This document shows, in pieces, positions 36,813 through 46,988 of a stretch of DNA of 64,000 nucleotides. The DNA is from Cylindrospermum stagnale PCC 7417. GTDB lineage: Bacteria > Cyanobacteriota > Cyanobacteriia > Cyanobacteriales > Nostocaceae. The notes below the pieces were generated by a model. It was not told the DNA's origin. It did no database searches and worked only from the letters and a program-made list of their open reading frames with translations. Within the stretch, counting starts at the first letter, position 1; every line of letters starts with the position of its first letter. The DNA lies in contig NC_020050.1 in the NCBI RefSeq assembly GCF_000317535.1, positions 367,822-431,821 on the forward strand, given 5' to 3'. Made by a program: the position numbers and the translations under genes.

Positions 36813-38480
36813 GTAACCGTTCAGGGGGTATAAAGAAGACGAAAAACCATCCTCAAAATCAAGCAATAAAATTAGGCCGCATTCAACAAGTCAGAATCAT
36901 CAGAACAAGTAGCAGTTTCTGGAAGTAAAGAAGGTGCAGTTTTAGCACCACGAGCCGCAACAACAGCCTGAGTCATAAACTCCAAAACATTGCGCTTTTG
37001 GGACTTGAGAGTTGTCAACACAGTTAACATCCGAGCCACAAAAACACTACCAGCCTGAGTTTGAGAGCCAAAACTAGTCCGTCGCCAGATTACAGCAGGA
37101 CGAATAGCTCGTTCAGCAGCATTATTAGTGGGTTCGACACTAACAGTTGTCACAAATAACCACATCGCTGACTCAACTTTGAGCAGTTGACGACAAGTGC
37201 GAACTGTTTTTGCCAAGGGTGTTTTTTCCCGTGCTGTAATCTGGTATTCGTCAGCTTCAAGCAACGTGGCTCTGATGGATGAGCGAATCTCCTGAACCAA
37301 CTCCACAAAATCACCACGAGATAAAGTACCATCTCGGACTCGATGCCAAAGTTCAAACAACTTCTCTTGTTGTTTCACCAGAATTGTTCCCAATTCTGCC
37401 GAGACTCCAGAACGTTCCGATATTTTGATAAATTCCCGACGCAGATGCGCCCAACACAATTGCCGTCGTTCTAAATCTACCCAGTTGTAAGCCCCATGAC
37501 GGTCAGAGTTCAAAATTCCCCTGAAGTTTTCACCCAATAAATTTTTTGCCCCTTGGGTACAACGGGTCAGGGCTATTTCAAAAAATGTAACTAGGGGGGT
37601 GACTGCAACCCATAACCAGGCTCTTCGTTGTTCAGGATTAAAGCCGTCAATATTTCCTTGATTAAAGCTGGTTTCATCCGCTCCGACGATGTTTGCGTTT
37701 TGAATATATAGTTTGGCTTCATCTACACAGGTTGCCACGGCATTACTCGCTTCCAGCCGCAGTCTGTTGACGGTTCCCAATGATATTGAGATTCCAAATA
37801 CTTCTTGCATGGCACTTTGTACCATTCTTTGACTATTGCGGTACACTCCACTCAGAAGTGCCACTAGTGCTACTACTCTGACTCCGTAACCACTTAGGTT
37901 CACATCTTCTGGTAATATGGCACGGGTCTTAGTGCCACATCCTATACAGGTCAATTGATGCAAACGATGCTCGATGACTATGGGACTAATGGGTGGAATT
38001 TCTACTATCTGATGCCGATAGGGGTTTGTGTCAACTCCCGTAAGGGTGGCTCCACAATTACCGCATTCTTCTGGATGATGATCTATTACTGAGCTACATT
38101 CTTCGATTGGGTACAAGTCCCGACTATTTCCTTTGTGACCGGGCTGACCCCCTCGCTTTTTACCGCTTTTTGTCTTTTGCCACTTTTTTCCAAATCCTGG
38201 TGGGTCACTTGAGGGTGGTGATGATGAGTTAACGGAAGTCCGATTGATTTTTTCTAATAATTGTTCTTGAACACTCAGGACTTCCGTTAGTTTCTTTGAC
38301 TGTTGTTCTATTTGCTGCGCCATCTCCTCCACCAGTTTTTTGACACTGGTTGGAGTCTTTCCCCAATCTTCTGCGGGTATCTGCTCTACATGATTTAGGC
38401 GCTTTTGTTCCATATCTCTGAATTTATCAGATTTTGGGGTCATCTTTAACGATCGCTCTTCTAACCCCCTGAACGGTTAC
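36813..38480 (-). mobile_element. IS66-family element (single-ORF type) inserted in IS982
   Basis: 1668 bp with ends GTAACCGTTCAGGGGGTA / GTAACCGTTCAGGGGGTT, flanked by the 8-bp direct repeat CTTTTTTT (36805-36812 and 38481-38488). An 8-bp duplication is characteristic of IS66. There is only a tnpC-type gene, so it belongs to the simple (ISBst12-like) group. Confidence 0.92.
36872..38443 (-). CDS. IS66-family transposase (TnpC type)
   Basis: 523 residues. Order: N-terminal coiled coil and linker (KKLTEVLSVQEQLLEKI; SSPPSSDPPG; KKRGGQPGHKGNSRDLY), zinc-binding CGNCGATL, the helix-turn-helix-like LLSGVYRNSQRMVQSAMQEV, then the catalytic domain: VGADETSF, GILNSDRHGAYNW and VEPTNNAAERAIRP. The frame is intact. 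The copy at 42148-43812 is about 90% similar by eye but carries several frameshifts. A transposase without TnpA/TnpB is normal for this subgroup. Confidence 0.93.
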   Translation of the reverse strand: MTPKSDKFRDMEQKRLNHVEQIPAEDWGKTPTSVKKLVEEMAQQIEQQSKKLTEVLSVQEQLLEKINRTSVNSSSPPSSDPPGFGKKWQKTKSGKKRGGQPGHKGNSRDLYPIEECSSVIDHHPEECGNCGATLTGVDTNPYRHQIVEIPPISPIVIEHRLHQLTCIGCGTKTRAILPEDVNLSGYGVRVVALVALLSGVYRNSQRMVQSAMQEVFGISISLGTVNRLRLEASNAVATCVDEAKLYIQNANIVGADETSFNQGNIDGFNPEQRRAWLWVAVTPLVTFFEIALTRCTQGAKNLLGENFRGILNSDRHGAYNWVDLERRQLCWAHLRREFIKISERSGVSAELGTILVKQQEKLFELWHRVRDGTLSRGDFVELVQEIRSSIRATLLEADEYQITAREKTPLAKTVRTCRQLLKVESAMWLFVTTVSVEPTNNAAERAIRPAVIWRRTSFGSQTQAGSVFVARMLTVLTTLKSQKRNVLEFMTQAVVAARGAKTAPSLLPETATCSDDSDLLNAA

Positions 38481-39293
38481 CTTTTTTTTGAGGCGATATA
38501 ACCCCGAAAATCTTCTGAATGAATCAACTTGACGTTAAAAATACGAATATTGTCACATAATGGTATAGGAAACGAGTCTAGTAAGTATTCTGTATGCTCG
38601 CTAATTTCCTTTAGTATCATTCCTAGCTGATGAAAAATATCATTCATTAGCATAAAAAGACGATGTAGGCGGCGATTAAAGCGAGATTTTTGTAACATCT
38701 TCACTCCTTAGCTTATGATCTTTCATATAGTTGCAAGCCTGACGATGATTGCCACCGAAGAATATAGATCCAACTAATGCCGTAGTAATAATTTCTGCAT
38801 CGCTCATCTGACACCGAATATCTTCAGTGTGTCCAATTGCTTTTAATAAATCGTCTACAATAGCGTAGATTGTGATTATTTTATCTAACATTCTACCCTC
38901 CGATAATTCTGTGTGGAGGGAATTTTCCTAGTTTTTCATCTCTAGTTCATCTGTCTGAGTGAGTGATTAATATTTGGCACTAAGGAAAATTAATATCATA
39001 TGGCACTAAGTATCAACCATGAGATGACTGACTTAGCTATAAAATTTGAGAAAATCCATGTCACTTTTTTAAGATTCTTTCTTTAACCCAAGTAATAATA
39101 CTTAAGATTTAATATCTCACATAACTAGCAACTTGGGTTACTATTGGCCAGGAAGTTGTGCTGACCCGCACCTGAGCAACATTCGGAAATATCATTGAGG
39201 TAAAGCAACCCGAAACGTGTATCGGCAAGTCTGTTAGCCTCCTTAGCCAAAACTATCCATTCTTGCTCAAGGATAAAATACCTTTGTGCCTAT

Positions 39294-39827
39294 TCATCTT
39301 CCTAGAATTTCTAAATGATGGGGCAACAGGTATTTTGACGTAATAACTCGTTCAATTAAAAAATCAGCAAAAGCAAAATTTTTAATGTCCGAAATAGTAC
39401 GATATGCATAGAATCCTTCACCTAGTAGTTCTTCATAAAAATTAGATAATTCCTGGCTAAATACTTGAAATTCTTGAGAGGTAACAAAAAAAATAACTCC
39501 TCCTGGTATCTCTGGAAAATACTGAGGAATTAATTTTTCTTGTCCAGCCATTAATGAATTTGGAGTAACACTATAAAATGCATTGGCTATGCAAATTAAT
39601 TTAGCTTGAGTTTCATTTTTTACATTATCTTCATCCAAAATATCTGATTGATACAATCTCAGATTTACAGTAGAGATATCAACATTTGGTACAAATAGAA
39701 TAGTCATACTAAAGTTTAATATGACATCATATATATTTTTAAAAAACCCTCCTGCTGTAGAATTTTGGATTTCATACATATGATGTCTTACACTTACAGG
39801 AAAATCATATCTAGGATACGGTTTCAT
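39294..39827 (-). CDS. hypothetical protein, candidate immunity protein for the upstream toxin
   Basis: 177 residues from ATG 39827 (MKPYPRYDFPVSVRHHMYEI). It directly follows the polymorphic-toxin C-terminal domain on the same strand, with a 32-bp gap. Immunity genes normally occupy this place. The sequence contains hydrophobic strands (SMTILFVPNV, GVIFFVTSQEF) and no signal peptide, consistent with a cytoplasmic protein. I recognise no family. The immunity role is inferred from position only. Confidence 0.55.
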   Translation of the reverse strand: MKPYPRYDFPVSVRHHMYEIQNSTAGGFFKNIYDVILNFSMTILFVPNVDISTVNLRLYQSDILDEDNVKNETQAKLICIANAFYSVTPNSLMAGQEKLIPQYFPEIPGGVIFFVTSQEFQVFSQELSNFYEELLGEGFYAYRTISDIKNFAFADFLIERVITSKYLLPHHLEILGR

Positions 39828-39859
39828 AACGTTAAAATACCACAAAAAAATCTAAAATT

Positions 39860-42147
39860 TTAAATTCCTCTAGTTCTTCCAGTTTTCTGTTCATATTCTC
39901 TTCCTCCAATCCTCTGATATTCAATTTCTAGTTCAAATAGGTCAGGAAAATTCTCATTCACCCATTTCTTCATATTCGGGCTTATCATTGCTTTACTAGC
40001 ATCCATACGGAAACTTCCTACACCAGTCGCATGTTCTTTTAATAATTCAACATTTGCTTTTCGCTCGTAAAGCCGTAAGAATTCTTTAAGGCGATTATGA
40101 TATTCAAGAATATCATTTAACTTAGATGTAATTACGCCTGATTGGTTATGAAATTCGCGTAAGGTTCCTTTTTTGGTTATAGTATAGCGTCTTGTAGGTA
40201 GAGAAATATCGCCAAATTTTTCTATTTGCTCTATATGTCCGAATTCATGCTCTAAGTCTAAATATCTCATTCCTTTAAATACTTGAAGTGTTTTTTCTAA
40301 TCGAATTCTTTTACCTTCAGCATCCACAATGTCTTTTACCTCCACAAATGCTGAAGGATTTGCTGAATTATCAGATACTATTTTATAACCTGAAGACTCA
40401 ATTCTCTGTATCAAATTATTATAATCCGGATGTTCTTCCATTCGGACAGTTCCTACTCTTTGTGAAGAATCTGATATAGCTTCTCCTAATTTTGCGCTAG
40501 TTCCTAATTCTACTCGTGCCCTTTCTAAAAGAGAGTTTGCCTAATTAAATGTTTTTTCACCCAAATTCTCCTTTAATTGTTTAAGAATTTTATCTGCTTC
40601 TTCAACCTTACCTGTACGTTGCAACTGTATTGCCTGGTCAAATTGGGCAATTTGTTTTCGGCTTAACTGATGCAGCACCTCTGCACCTTCCATCCTAACT
40701 AATTGCTTTGCAGCTTGTGCGCCCTTAATTACCGATGAGCCTGTCCGGAGTACCACCCCTAGATCCAAACCAGCCAGGAACACATTGACCCAGCTGAGGA
40801 AGTAGTTTAAACGAGCTTCTTCTGAGTCTTTAACTAATGGCTTCCCGACAGTGGAAGCTTCAGCAGCAGCATTCAAATCATCAGCAATTTCTAAATTATA
40901 AACCCCAGTTCCTAAACCTACCCCAAAACCAGCGATTCCCAGGAATATAGAGGTTACACCAGCTGTAAAAAAGCTAGCGACAGACAGAACTATACCAGAG
41001 AGTGTACCAATAAGGTTAATTGTATCTTCTTTTTTTTGTTCCTCCTTTAACCAATCTAAAATTTTTTGACCTTTCTCATCCTGTGCATCTTCAGTCACAC
41101 CCATCTGTTTTTTAGTTTCTTCCACAATAGGAGTAAGTTTGTTTAGTGGAATATCATTCTTACTCAGCCGTTTTTCTAGATCAGCAATAGTTTTACGAAT
41201 ATCGTTAAATTTTTGAGAAATTTCTGTGAGTACATTTTCATTGGTTGTGGATGAAGAAAAATATTGTGTATCGAGAACAGCCAGAGCAGGATATTGGGAA
41301 CGTACAACTTGGCGTACCTGCTGAATTTCTTTTATCTTCAGGAGTAATTCACCTCTCTGCTGTGCGATTGAGGCAATTACTGTTTGTTGAACACTGGAAG
41401 TAGAAAGGCCACCTACTGTACTAGCTTGAGTGTCAAGCTCATCAAGTTTCCTATTAAATCCCTTTTGCTTGCTAGCTAGTGTTCTATCTTGCTCTATAAG
41501 CTGACGCAGGCGCTGCCAGCGTATGTTATCTACCTGAGTATTTTTATATTTAGCTTCTTCCTCTTGGAGTAGCTTAAGATTGTCCTGTAAGCGTTTAAAA
41601 GCATTAATTTTAAGTAGCTCGATGAACTGATTAATATATGGACTTGGTAATGTATCAATTGTGGGAATCCCAATTTTGGCAACTTCTTCTGAAGAAAGTT
41701 TGTGAATTATAGCCTTAAGCTTGTTATAGTTACTCTGTGAAATATCGATTTTGACTACACCTTTTTGTATTTCTTCTTCGAGAAAATCCAGAGAATTTTC
41801 CCAATTTACCTGTAAGATAAATTTATTGGCTGTATTTTCATCAGTTGCAAACATCTGCATAATTATTGCAGCACTAAGTTTTTTCTCAACTGACTCTTTT
41901 AAAGTAAAATCTTGTGGATTTTCTAGATATCTTTGATATTGCAATACCAAATCAGGAGCTAAAATAATATTTAGGGTATATTTAACTTCTGTTTACTGCT
42001 CTGGTTGATTAGCTTGGGCTGTCAAGGTGATACCTGAGGAAGCAGCTACTTCTTTGAGAATGGGAAAGTTTTGAATATCAATTTTTTTAGCTTCTTTTGT
42101 GCTTGTAATTTTCGGTTGGCTATTAGGTTTTTCTAAAGCCTCTAATG
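39860..42147 (-). pseudogene. polymorphic toxin with zincin-like C-terminal domain; 5' end lost and two in-frame stops
   Basis: One frame runs from the IS66 junction at 42147 to 39860, broken by TAA at 41993-41995 and TAG at 40541-40543. Parts: a leading segment (LEALEKPNSQPKITSTKEAK); a long helical region (LKLLQEEEAKYKNTQ, ISQKFNDIRKTIADLEK); a hydrophobic glycine-rich segment (VASFFTAGVTSIFLGIAGFG) that could span or insert in a membrane; and a C-terminal domain with LDLEHEFGHIEQIEK. HEFGH is an HExxH zinc-protease motif. Layout and the following small gene fit secreted polymorphic toxins. The missing N-terminus would have told the delivery route. Confidence 0.7.
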
Positions 42148-43812
42148 GTAAGCGTTCAGGGGGTATAAAGAAGACGAAAAACAACCCCCAAAATCCAGCA
42201 ATAAAATTAGGCAGCTTTCAACAAATCAGAATCATCAGCACAAGTAGTAGGGTTTGGAATCAAAGAAGGAGGGGGTGTACCACCACGAGCCGCAATAACA
42301 GCCTGAGTCATAAACTCCAAAACATGACGCTGTTGGGACTTGAGGGTTGTCACCACAGTTAACATCCGAGCCACAAAAACACTACCAGCCTGAGTTTGAG
42401 AGCCAAAACTAGTCCGTCGCCATATCACAGCTTTCCCGAATCGCTCTTTCTGCCGCATTATTAGTGGGTTCGACACCGAAAGTTGTCACAAATAACCACA
42501 TCGCCGACTCAACTTTGAGCAGTTGACGACAAGTGCGGACTGTTTTTGCTAAGGGAGTTTTTTCCCGTCCTGTAATCTCGTATTCGTTAGCTTCGTGCAA
42601 AGTTGCTCTGATGGATGAGCGAATCTCCTGAACCAAAACCACAAAATCACCACGAGATAACGTACCATCTCGGACTCGATGCCATAACTCAAATAACTTC
42701 TCCTGTTGTTTCACCAGAATTGTTCCCAATTCTGCCGAGACTCCAGTCCGTTCCGATATTTTGATAAATTCCCGTCGCAGATGCGCCCAACATAATTGCC
42801 GTCGTTCTAAATCTACCCAGTTGTAAGCGCCATGACGGTCGGAGTTCAAAATCCCCCTGAAGTTTTCACCCAATAAATTCTTTGCCCCTTGGGTGCAACG
42901 GGTGAGGGCGATTTCAAAAAATGTGACTAGGTGACTGCAACCCATAACCAAGCTTTTCTCTGTTCAGGATTACTACCATCTATATTTCCTTGATTAAAGC
43001 TGGTTTCATCGGCTCCGACGATGTTTGCGTTTTGAATATATAGTTTGGCTTCATCTACACAGGTTGCCAGGGCATGACTCGCTTCAAGCCGCAGTCTGTT
43101 GACGGTTCCCAATGATATTGAGATTCCAAACACTTCTTGCATGGCACTTTGTACCATTCTCTGACTGTTGCGGTACACTCCACTCAGAAGTGCTACTAGT
43201 GCTACTACTCTGACTCCGTATCCACTTGGGTTCACGTCTTCTGGTAGTATTGCACGGGTCTTTGTGCCACATCCTTTACAGGTCAATTGATGTAGACGAT
43301 GCTCTATGACTATGGGACTGATTGGTGGTATTTCTACTATCTGGTGACGATAGGGGTTTGTATCAACTCCAGTCAGGGTAGAGCCACAATTTCTGCATTC
43401 TTCTGGATGATGGTCTATTACTTCGCTACATTCTTCTATTGGGTATAAGTCCCGGCTATTTCCTTTGTGACCGGGCTGACCCCCTCGCTTTTTACCGCTT
43501 TTTTTCTTTTGCAGCTTTTTTCCAAATCCCGGTGGGTCACTTGATGGTGGTGATGATGAGTTAACGGAAGTCCGATTAATTTTTTCTAATAATTGTTCTT
43601 GAACTGTCAAGACTTCCGTTAGTTTCTTTGACTGTTGCTCTATTTGCTGCGCCATTGTCTCCACCAGTTTTTTGACACTGGCTGGAGTCTTTCCCCAATC
43701 TTCTGGGGGTATCTGTTCTCAGTGATTGACGCACTTCTGTTCCATGTCACTTAATTTATCAGATTTTGGGGGTAATTTTTGGCTATCTCTCTTCTACCCC
43801 CTGAACGGTCAC
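42148..43812 (-). mobile_element. IS66-family element, copy 2, at a rearranged junction
   Basis: Ends GTAAGCGTTCAGGGGGTA (left) and GTGACCGTTCAGGGGGTA (right, reverse strand) match copy 1. The flanks differ: CTCTAATG on the left, inside the toxin gene, and CAGCCGTA on the right, inside an IS1182 transposase. The absence of an 8-bp duplication and truncated genes on both sides indicate recombination or deletion through this IS. Confidence 0.88.
42207..43772 (-). pseudogene. IS66 transposase, degenerate copy
   Basis: The same protein as the copy at 36872-38443, but in three frames. The N-terminal part (43664 to 42927) ends AWLWVAVT; the middle (to 42409) covers LVTFFEIALTRC to NNAAERAIRE; the last (42476 to 42207) continues AVIWRRTSFGSQTQ. 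The original ATG has become ATT, and a TGA lies near 43720 (before EQIPPEDWGKTP). Catalytic residues remain but no full protein can be made. Confidence 0.92.
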
Positions 43813-44599
43813 CAGCCGTAGAAGTTTTGCGTCAGGTTTGGTTACAGCAATATTATGCACCAACAGACAAGATTGAATTACGCAGTGACAAAGATGGGCC
43901 ACCTTCGGCGGTGCGAATTCGCTCTCCCTATGATTTAGATGCGCGTAACAGCACCAAACGCACAACCAACTGGACAGGTTACAAAGTGCATTTGACTGAA
44001 AGTTGTGATGAAGATTCACCACACATTATCACTCATGTAGAGACAACTGTTGCTACAACACAAGACCAAACTGTTGTGTCTTCAATTCACCAATCCTTAG
44101 CTCAAAAAAACCTTTTACCTCGACAACATTTAGTTGACCAGGGATACACCTCCTCTCAATTGCTTTCTAGCTCCGAGCGCGACTATGACATTGACCTGTT
44201 CGGCCCAGTTGCGGTTAATGGTGCATGGCAAGCAAAAGCCGGACTTGGGTTTGATGTATCTCACTTTCGAGTCAACTGGAAGCGAAAAGTAGTCTATTGT
44301 CCTCAAGGTAAGCGCAGTAGTCGATAGAAAAATACTAAAGATGTTTATGGACATCCAGTAATTCACGTTAACTTCCATACAAAAGACTGCAAGAAGTGTC
44401 CAGTTCGCTCTCAGTGTACCCGTGCTGCTAACGACCCACGGGCGTTAACCATACAGACACAACCAGATTACGAAGCCCTTCAAAAAGCCAGAGAGCGACA
44501 AAAAACTGAGGAATTTCAAAAAGAGTATGCACTGCGCTCAGGCATTGAAGGAACTATTTCTCAGGGGATCAGAGCTTTTGAATTGCGCGATTGCCGTTA

Positions 44600-45613
44600 C
44601 AGCACTTGCGTCTGTTATGAGGTACACTAAATTAAAATATAAATACCTTTAAATGAAGTCATACTCTGTCGAGTTTCGAGAAAAAATAGTTGCAGCACAT
44701 CTTCAAAAAAACATCTCAATCAGGAAAGTAGCTAACATATTTTCCGTCTCAAAGAGTTTAGTGCAAAAGCTTGTAAAGCAACAAAAACTTGAAGGAAATT
44801 TACAACCAAAGCCGCGAGGGAAACCACAATTTAGTCATTTAACAAATGCGGAAGTAGAGTTAAGGGAATTAGTTGAAGCACATCCAGATGCAACATTGAT
44901 AGAGTTATGTGAATTCTTGGCAGACAAGACTGGTAATTGGGTGGGTCGAAGTGCAATGTGTCGGGCCTTACAGAAATTAGGATTAAATCGTAAAAAAAAC
45001 AAAGCGGAGTACCCAAGCCGGGACTCTTAGAGTCTTAAATTTAAGATTAGATTATTGGGAAAAGGTCAAACATATAGAGCCAGAAAATTTAGTATTTTTG
45101 GACGAAACTGGCGTTCTACTTGGGTTAACGAGGACTCATGCCCGTTCACAAATGGGAACAAGAGCTTACTCTCTTAACCCCTTCTATAGAGGTTCAAAAG
45201 TTACAGTAATTGGAGCAATTAGTATTAACAAAGTAGTTGCATTAATGACAATGAATAATTCAATGGATGGCAGGGCATTTGAATTATTTGTTGAGAAGTT
45301 TTTAGTGCCAAATTTATGGTCAGGAGCAGTAGTAGTCATGGATAATTTATCCGCACATAAACTAGATTCAATTGTGCTAATGATTGAAGCTGTAGGCGCG
45401 AAAGTTATTTGTTTATCCTCATACTCTCCCGATTTTAATCCAATTGAATTATGGTGGTCACAACTTAAATCTTTTCTACGCCGTTTCGCTCCAACTACAA
45501 CGGAAATGGTTGATAAACTAATCTCAGTTGCACTCGACTTAATAAATCCTCAACAATTAAGAAACTGGTTTGCTAGTTGCTGCTACTGTACCTCATAATA
45601 GCCGGAAACGCTG
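44600..45613 (+). mobile_element. IS630-family insertion sequence, copy B
   Basis: 1014 bp, flanked by TA (44598-44599 and 45614-45615), in opposite orientation to copies A and C. Inserted in the IS1182 remnant at CGTTATATTGG; removing it restores the reading of DCRYIGLAKTH. Confidence 0.95.
44653..45598 (+). CDS. IS630 transposase in two frames (copy B)
   Basis: Both halves have the same protein sequences as copy A: MKSYSVEFREKIVAA to KAEYPSRDS in the first frame, and a DDE domain with LVFLDETG, VVMDNLSAHK and FNPIELWW in the second. The A8 run is at 44992-44999. The codons upstream of the nominal second start (RSTQAGTLRVLNLRLDYWEK) are open and continue the transposase fold, so the product is one fused protein made by slippage at the A run rather than two separate proteins. 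Confidence 0.85.
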
Positions 45614-45815
45614 TATATTGGTCTAGCTAAAACTCACTTACAACATATCCTGACTGCTGCCGCTATCAATCTAGGTCGAGTTTTCGCTTGGTTGGAGGAG
45701 ATCCCACGGGCGAAAACTCGCTCCTCACACTTTGCGAGACTGGCAGACTCTACTGTGTGCTAGAAAATAACCGTGATTGCTTGTTGCTTAAATATTAATA
45801 GAATTTGAGCTTTAT

Positions 45816-45873
45816 CCATGTATTACATGGTGAGGCTAGCTATTCTAAGTTAAATTTACGATGTAATACACGG
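45816..45873 (+). promoter_or_regulatory. operator-like palindromes upstream of RHH gene 2
   Basis: CCATGTATTACATGG (45816-45830, near-perfect palindrome) and CGATGTAATACACGG (45859-45873), the latter ending 8 bp before ATG 45882. The layout equals that at RHH gene 1. Confidence 0.6.
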
Positions 45874-45881
45874 TTGAGTTT

Positions 45882-46316
45882 ATGTTCAAACGGGATATTC
45901 AAGGAAAGTTTGCGCTTAAGAATGATGACTATCGTGAAGTACGCTCTTTGCGATTAACAGATGATACTTGGAAGGCTATTGGTATTGCTTCTGAATGTTT
46001 TGGCTTAACCCGTGCTGATTATTTAGAACACATTGTTAGGCATAACGCTCTTCCGAGTATTACACGGGAAGACTCAGGATTTTTAGCTGACACTCCACCA
46101 GAAAACGAATCCCAACCGAGTATTACACGGCAGAGGGAGTTTCATCTAACATCTGATAAGGCTGCAAAACAGTCTGTTGCGTTGGCGATAGAGGAACTTG
46201 AAATTTTACGTGATCGTGTTTTGTCTGAACTGAAATTGGGTAAGCAAGCTACTGGGTATAAAACTGCTCAGAAGGTTCTCAATTGTTTCATTGCTGAACT
46301 AATCGGTTCAGTTTAG
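45882..46316 (+). CDS. RHH DNA-binding protein 2 (paralogue)
   Basis: 144 residues, closely similar to RHH protein 1 in the DNA-binding domain (DDYREVRSLRLTDDTWKAIG, then LTRADYLEHIVRHNALPSIT). The linker again holds operator-like codons: CCGAGTATTACACGG at 46053-46067 and again at 46116-46130, both read PSITR. The region between is longer than in the paralogue and the C-terminal helix (LEILRDRVLSELKLG) is conserved. That the linker is variable while the 15-mers are kept suggests selection on DNA sites as well as protein. Confidence 0.75.
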   Translation: MFKRDIQGKFALKNDDYREVRSLRLTDDTWKAIGIASECFGLTRADYLEHIVRHNALPSITREDSGFLADTPPENESQPSITRQREFHLTSDKAAKQSVALAIEELEILRDRVLSELKLGKQATGYKTAQKVLNCFIAELIGSV

Positions 46317-46328
46317 CTGTTTGGGGAA

Positions 46329-46344
46329 TTCGCCAACGGTATCC
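46329..46344. repeat. right-end motif of the IS1182 + RHH unit, copy 2
   Basis: TTCGCCAACGGTATCC, identical to 34840-34855 and again just after the RHH gene. GGTATCCGGTATCCG follows, a short duplication. Confidence 0.6.
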
Positions 46345-46355
46345 GGTATCCGTAT

Positions 46356-46532
46356 CTTGAAAAAATATTCCCAAATCTTGGTATAGTAACCAACATTGGA
46401 ACGGGATTCGCAGCGACAACACATACACCAGAAGTAATTCAGCAATTCATCAACACTCCCCCAGGCGCGAGGGAAGAAACCCAACGAATTAATCAGGCAA
46501 TGCTGCAAGAATTGATGGTTAATCAAAGTTAA
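46356..46532 (+). pseudogene. C-terminal fragment of an unidentified gene
   Basis: An open frame without a good start reads LEKIFPNLGIVTNIGTGFAA...TPEVIQQFINTPPGAREETQ and ends at TAA 46530-46532. Its coding-like composition and abrupt left edge beside the mobile unit suggest a gene truncated by that unit. Family not recognised. Confidence 0.4.
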
Positions 46533-46566
46533 GAACAATCGCCAAAAACCTCAATTTCCATAACTA

Positions 46567-46635
46567 GAGAAGAAACACATTTTATAATCCTTGCCAGGTA
46601 AGGATTCGAGGTTTTTAATCTCGGCGGTGTTTCTT
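46567..46635. repeat. nested inverted repeat (possible terminator or foldback)
   Basis: GAAGAAACAC near 46567 pairs with GTGTTTCTTC near 46627. An inner AATCCTTgccaggtAAGGATT hairpin lies between. It follows the gene fragment and could end its transcript. Confidence 0.4.
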
Positions 46636-46860
46636 CTATATTTTGCTAGCGTGTAGCCGCGTTAGTCGGAGGCTCATATATTGCACCTCTCCGTAGAAAC
46701 ACAGGCAACGTAAAAACATAGGCGATGTGGCTACCTGATTTTCATGGGTTTTTGTAGCTAAATCAAGGGTTTTGGTTTAATATTGAGTAACTAAATTACA
46801 TCAATTTTTCTTAGTGCAAGATGTGAGATGATCAATCTATTTACATCTTAATAGAATACT

Positions 46861-46988
46861 GTGCTAAAACAATTGTCTGCTGTTGCCATTTCTTTGGTCT
46901 TGAGTTTAGGTTTTAGTTCTACTGTTGAAGCTGCTACTTCCCGTTCTGCTTGGATACAAACCGAAATCTATCAATACAATCATCCTTA
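46861..46988 (+). pseudogene. 5' fragment of a secreted protein gene cut by IS630 copy C
   Basis: From GTG 46861 the frame gives a clear signal peptide (MLKQLSAVAISLVLSLGFSS, then TVEAATS), followed by RSAWIQTEIYQYNHP. It stops at the IS630 TA site. Joining the flanks across the IS gives TAA at once, so the gene was probably already truncated or rearranged. The protein family cannot be told from about 43 residues. Confidence 0.5.

Larger units (their letters stand above)
36390..38891 (-). pseudogene. IS982 transposase, frameshifted and split by IS66
   Basis: Three pieces in order on the minus strand: 38891-38676 (MLDKIITIYAIVDDLLKAIG to YMKDHKL), 38704-38491 (MLQKSRFNRRLHRLFMLMND to GYIASKK) and 36812-36390 (RYFYGVKVHLI to TIQKAFI). 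The first two are joined by a frameshift near 38695. The last two are separated by the IS66 element inserted in the codons for KKR. DSFPIP, YVDAGYTD and HYIETVFSSI carry the DDE-type acidic positions. The parts sum to about 280 residues, near IS982 length. Confidence 0.85.
36256..39138 (-). mobile_element. IS982-family element, broken
   Basis: ACCTAAGTTGCTAGTTAT at 36256-36273 is matched in inverted form by ATAACTAGCAACTTGGGT at 39121-39138 (one mismatch). These bound a transposase of IS982 type that is interrupted by an IS66 insertion and has a frameshift. No target duplication is clear. Confidence 0.75.
43813..45763 (+). pseudogene. IS1182 transposase remnant (copy 2), truncated, nonsense-mutated and split by IS630
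   Basis: Starts abruptly at the IS66 end with codons equal to residue 242 of the intact copy (PAVEVLRQVWLQQYYAPTDK). A TAG at about 44325-44327 replaces a Trp codon (GKRSSR* versus GKRSYLW). IS630 copy B interrupts the FELRDCRY region at 44600-45613. The last part, IGLAKTHLQHILTAAAINLG-like to STVC, ends with TAG at 45761-45763. Divergence from copy 1 is moderate, so the two units separated well before the recent IS hits. Confidence 0.9.
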
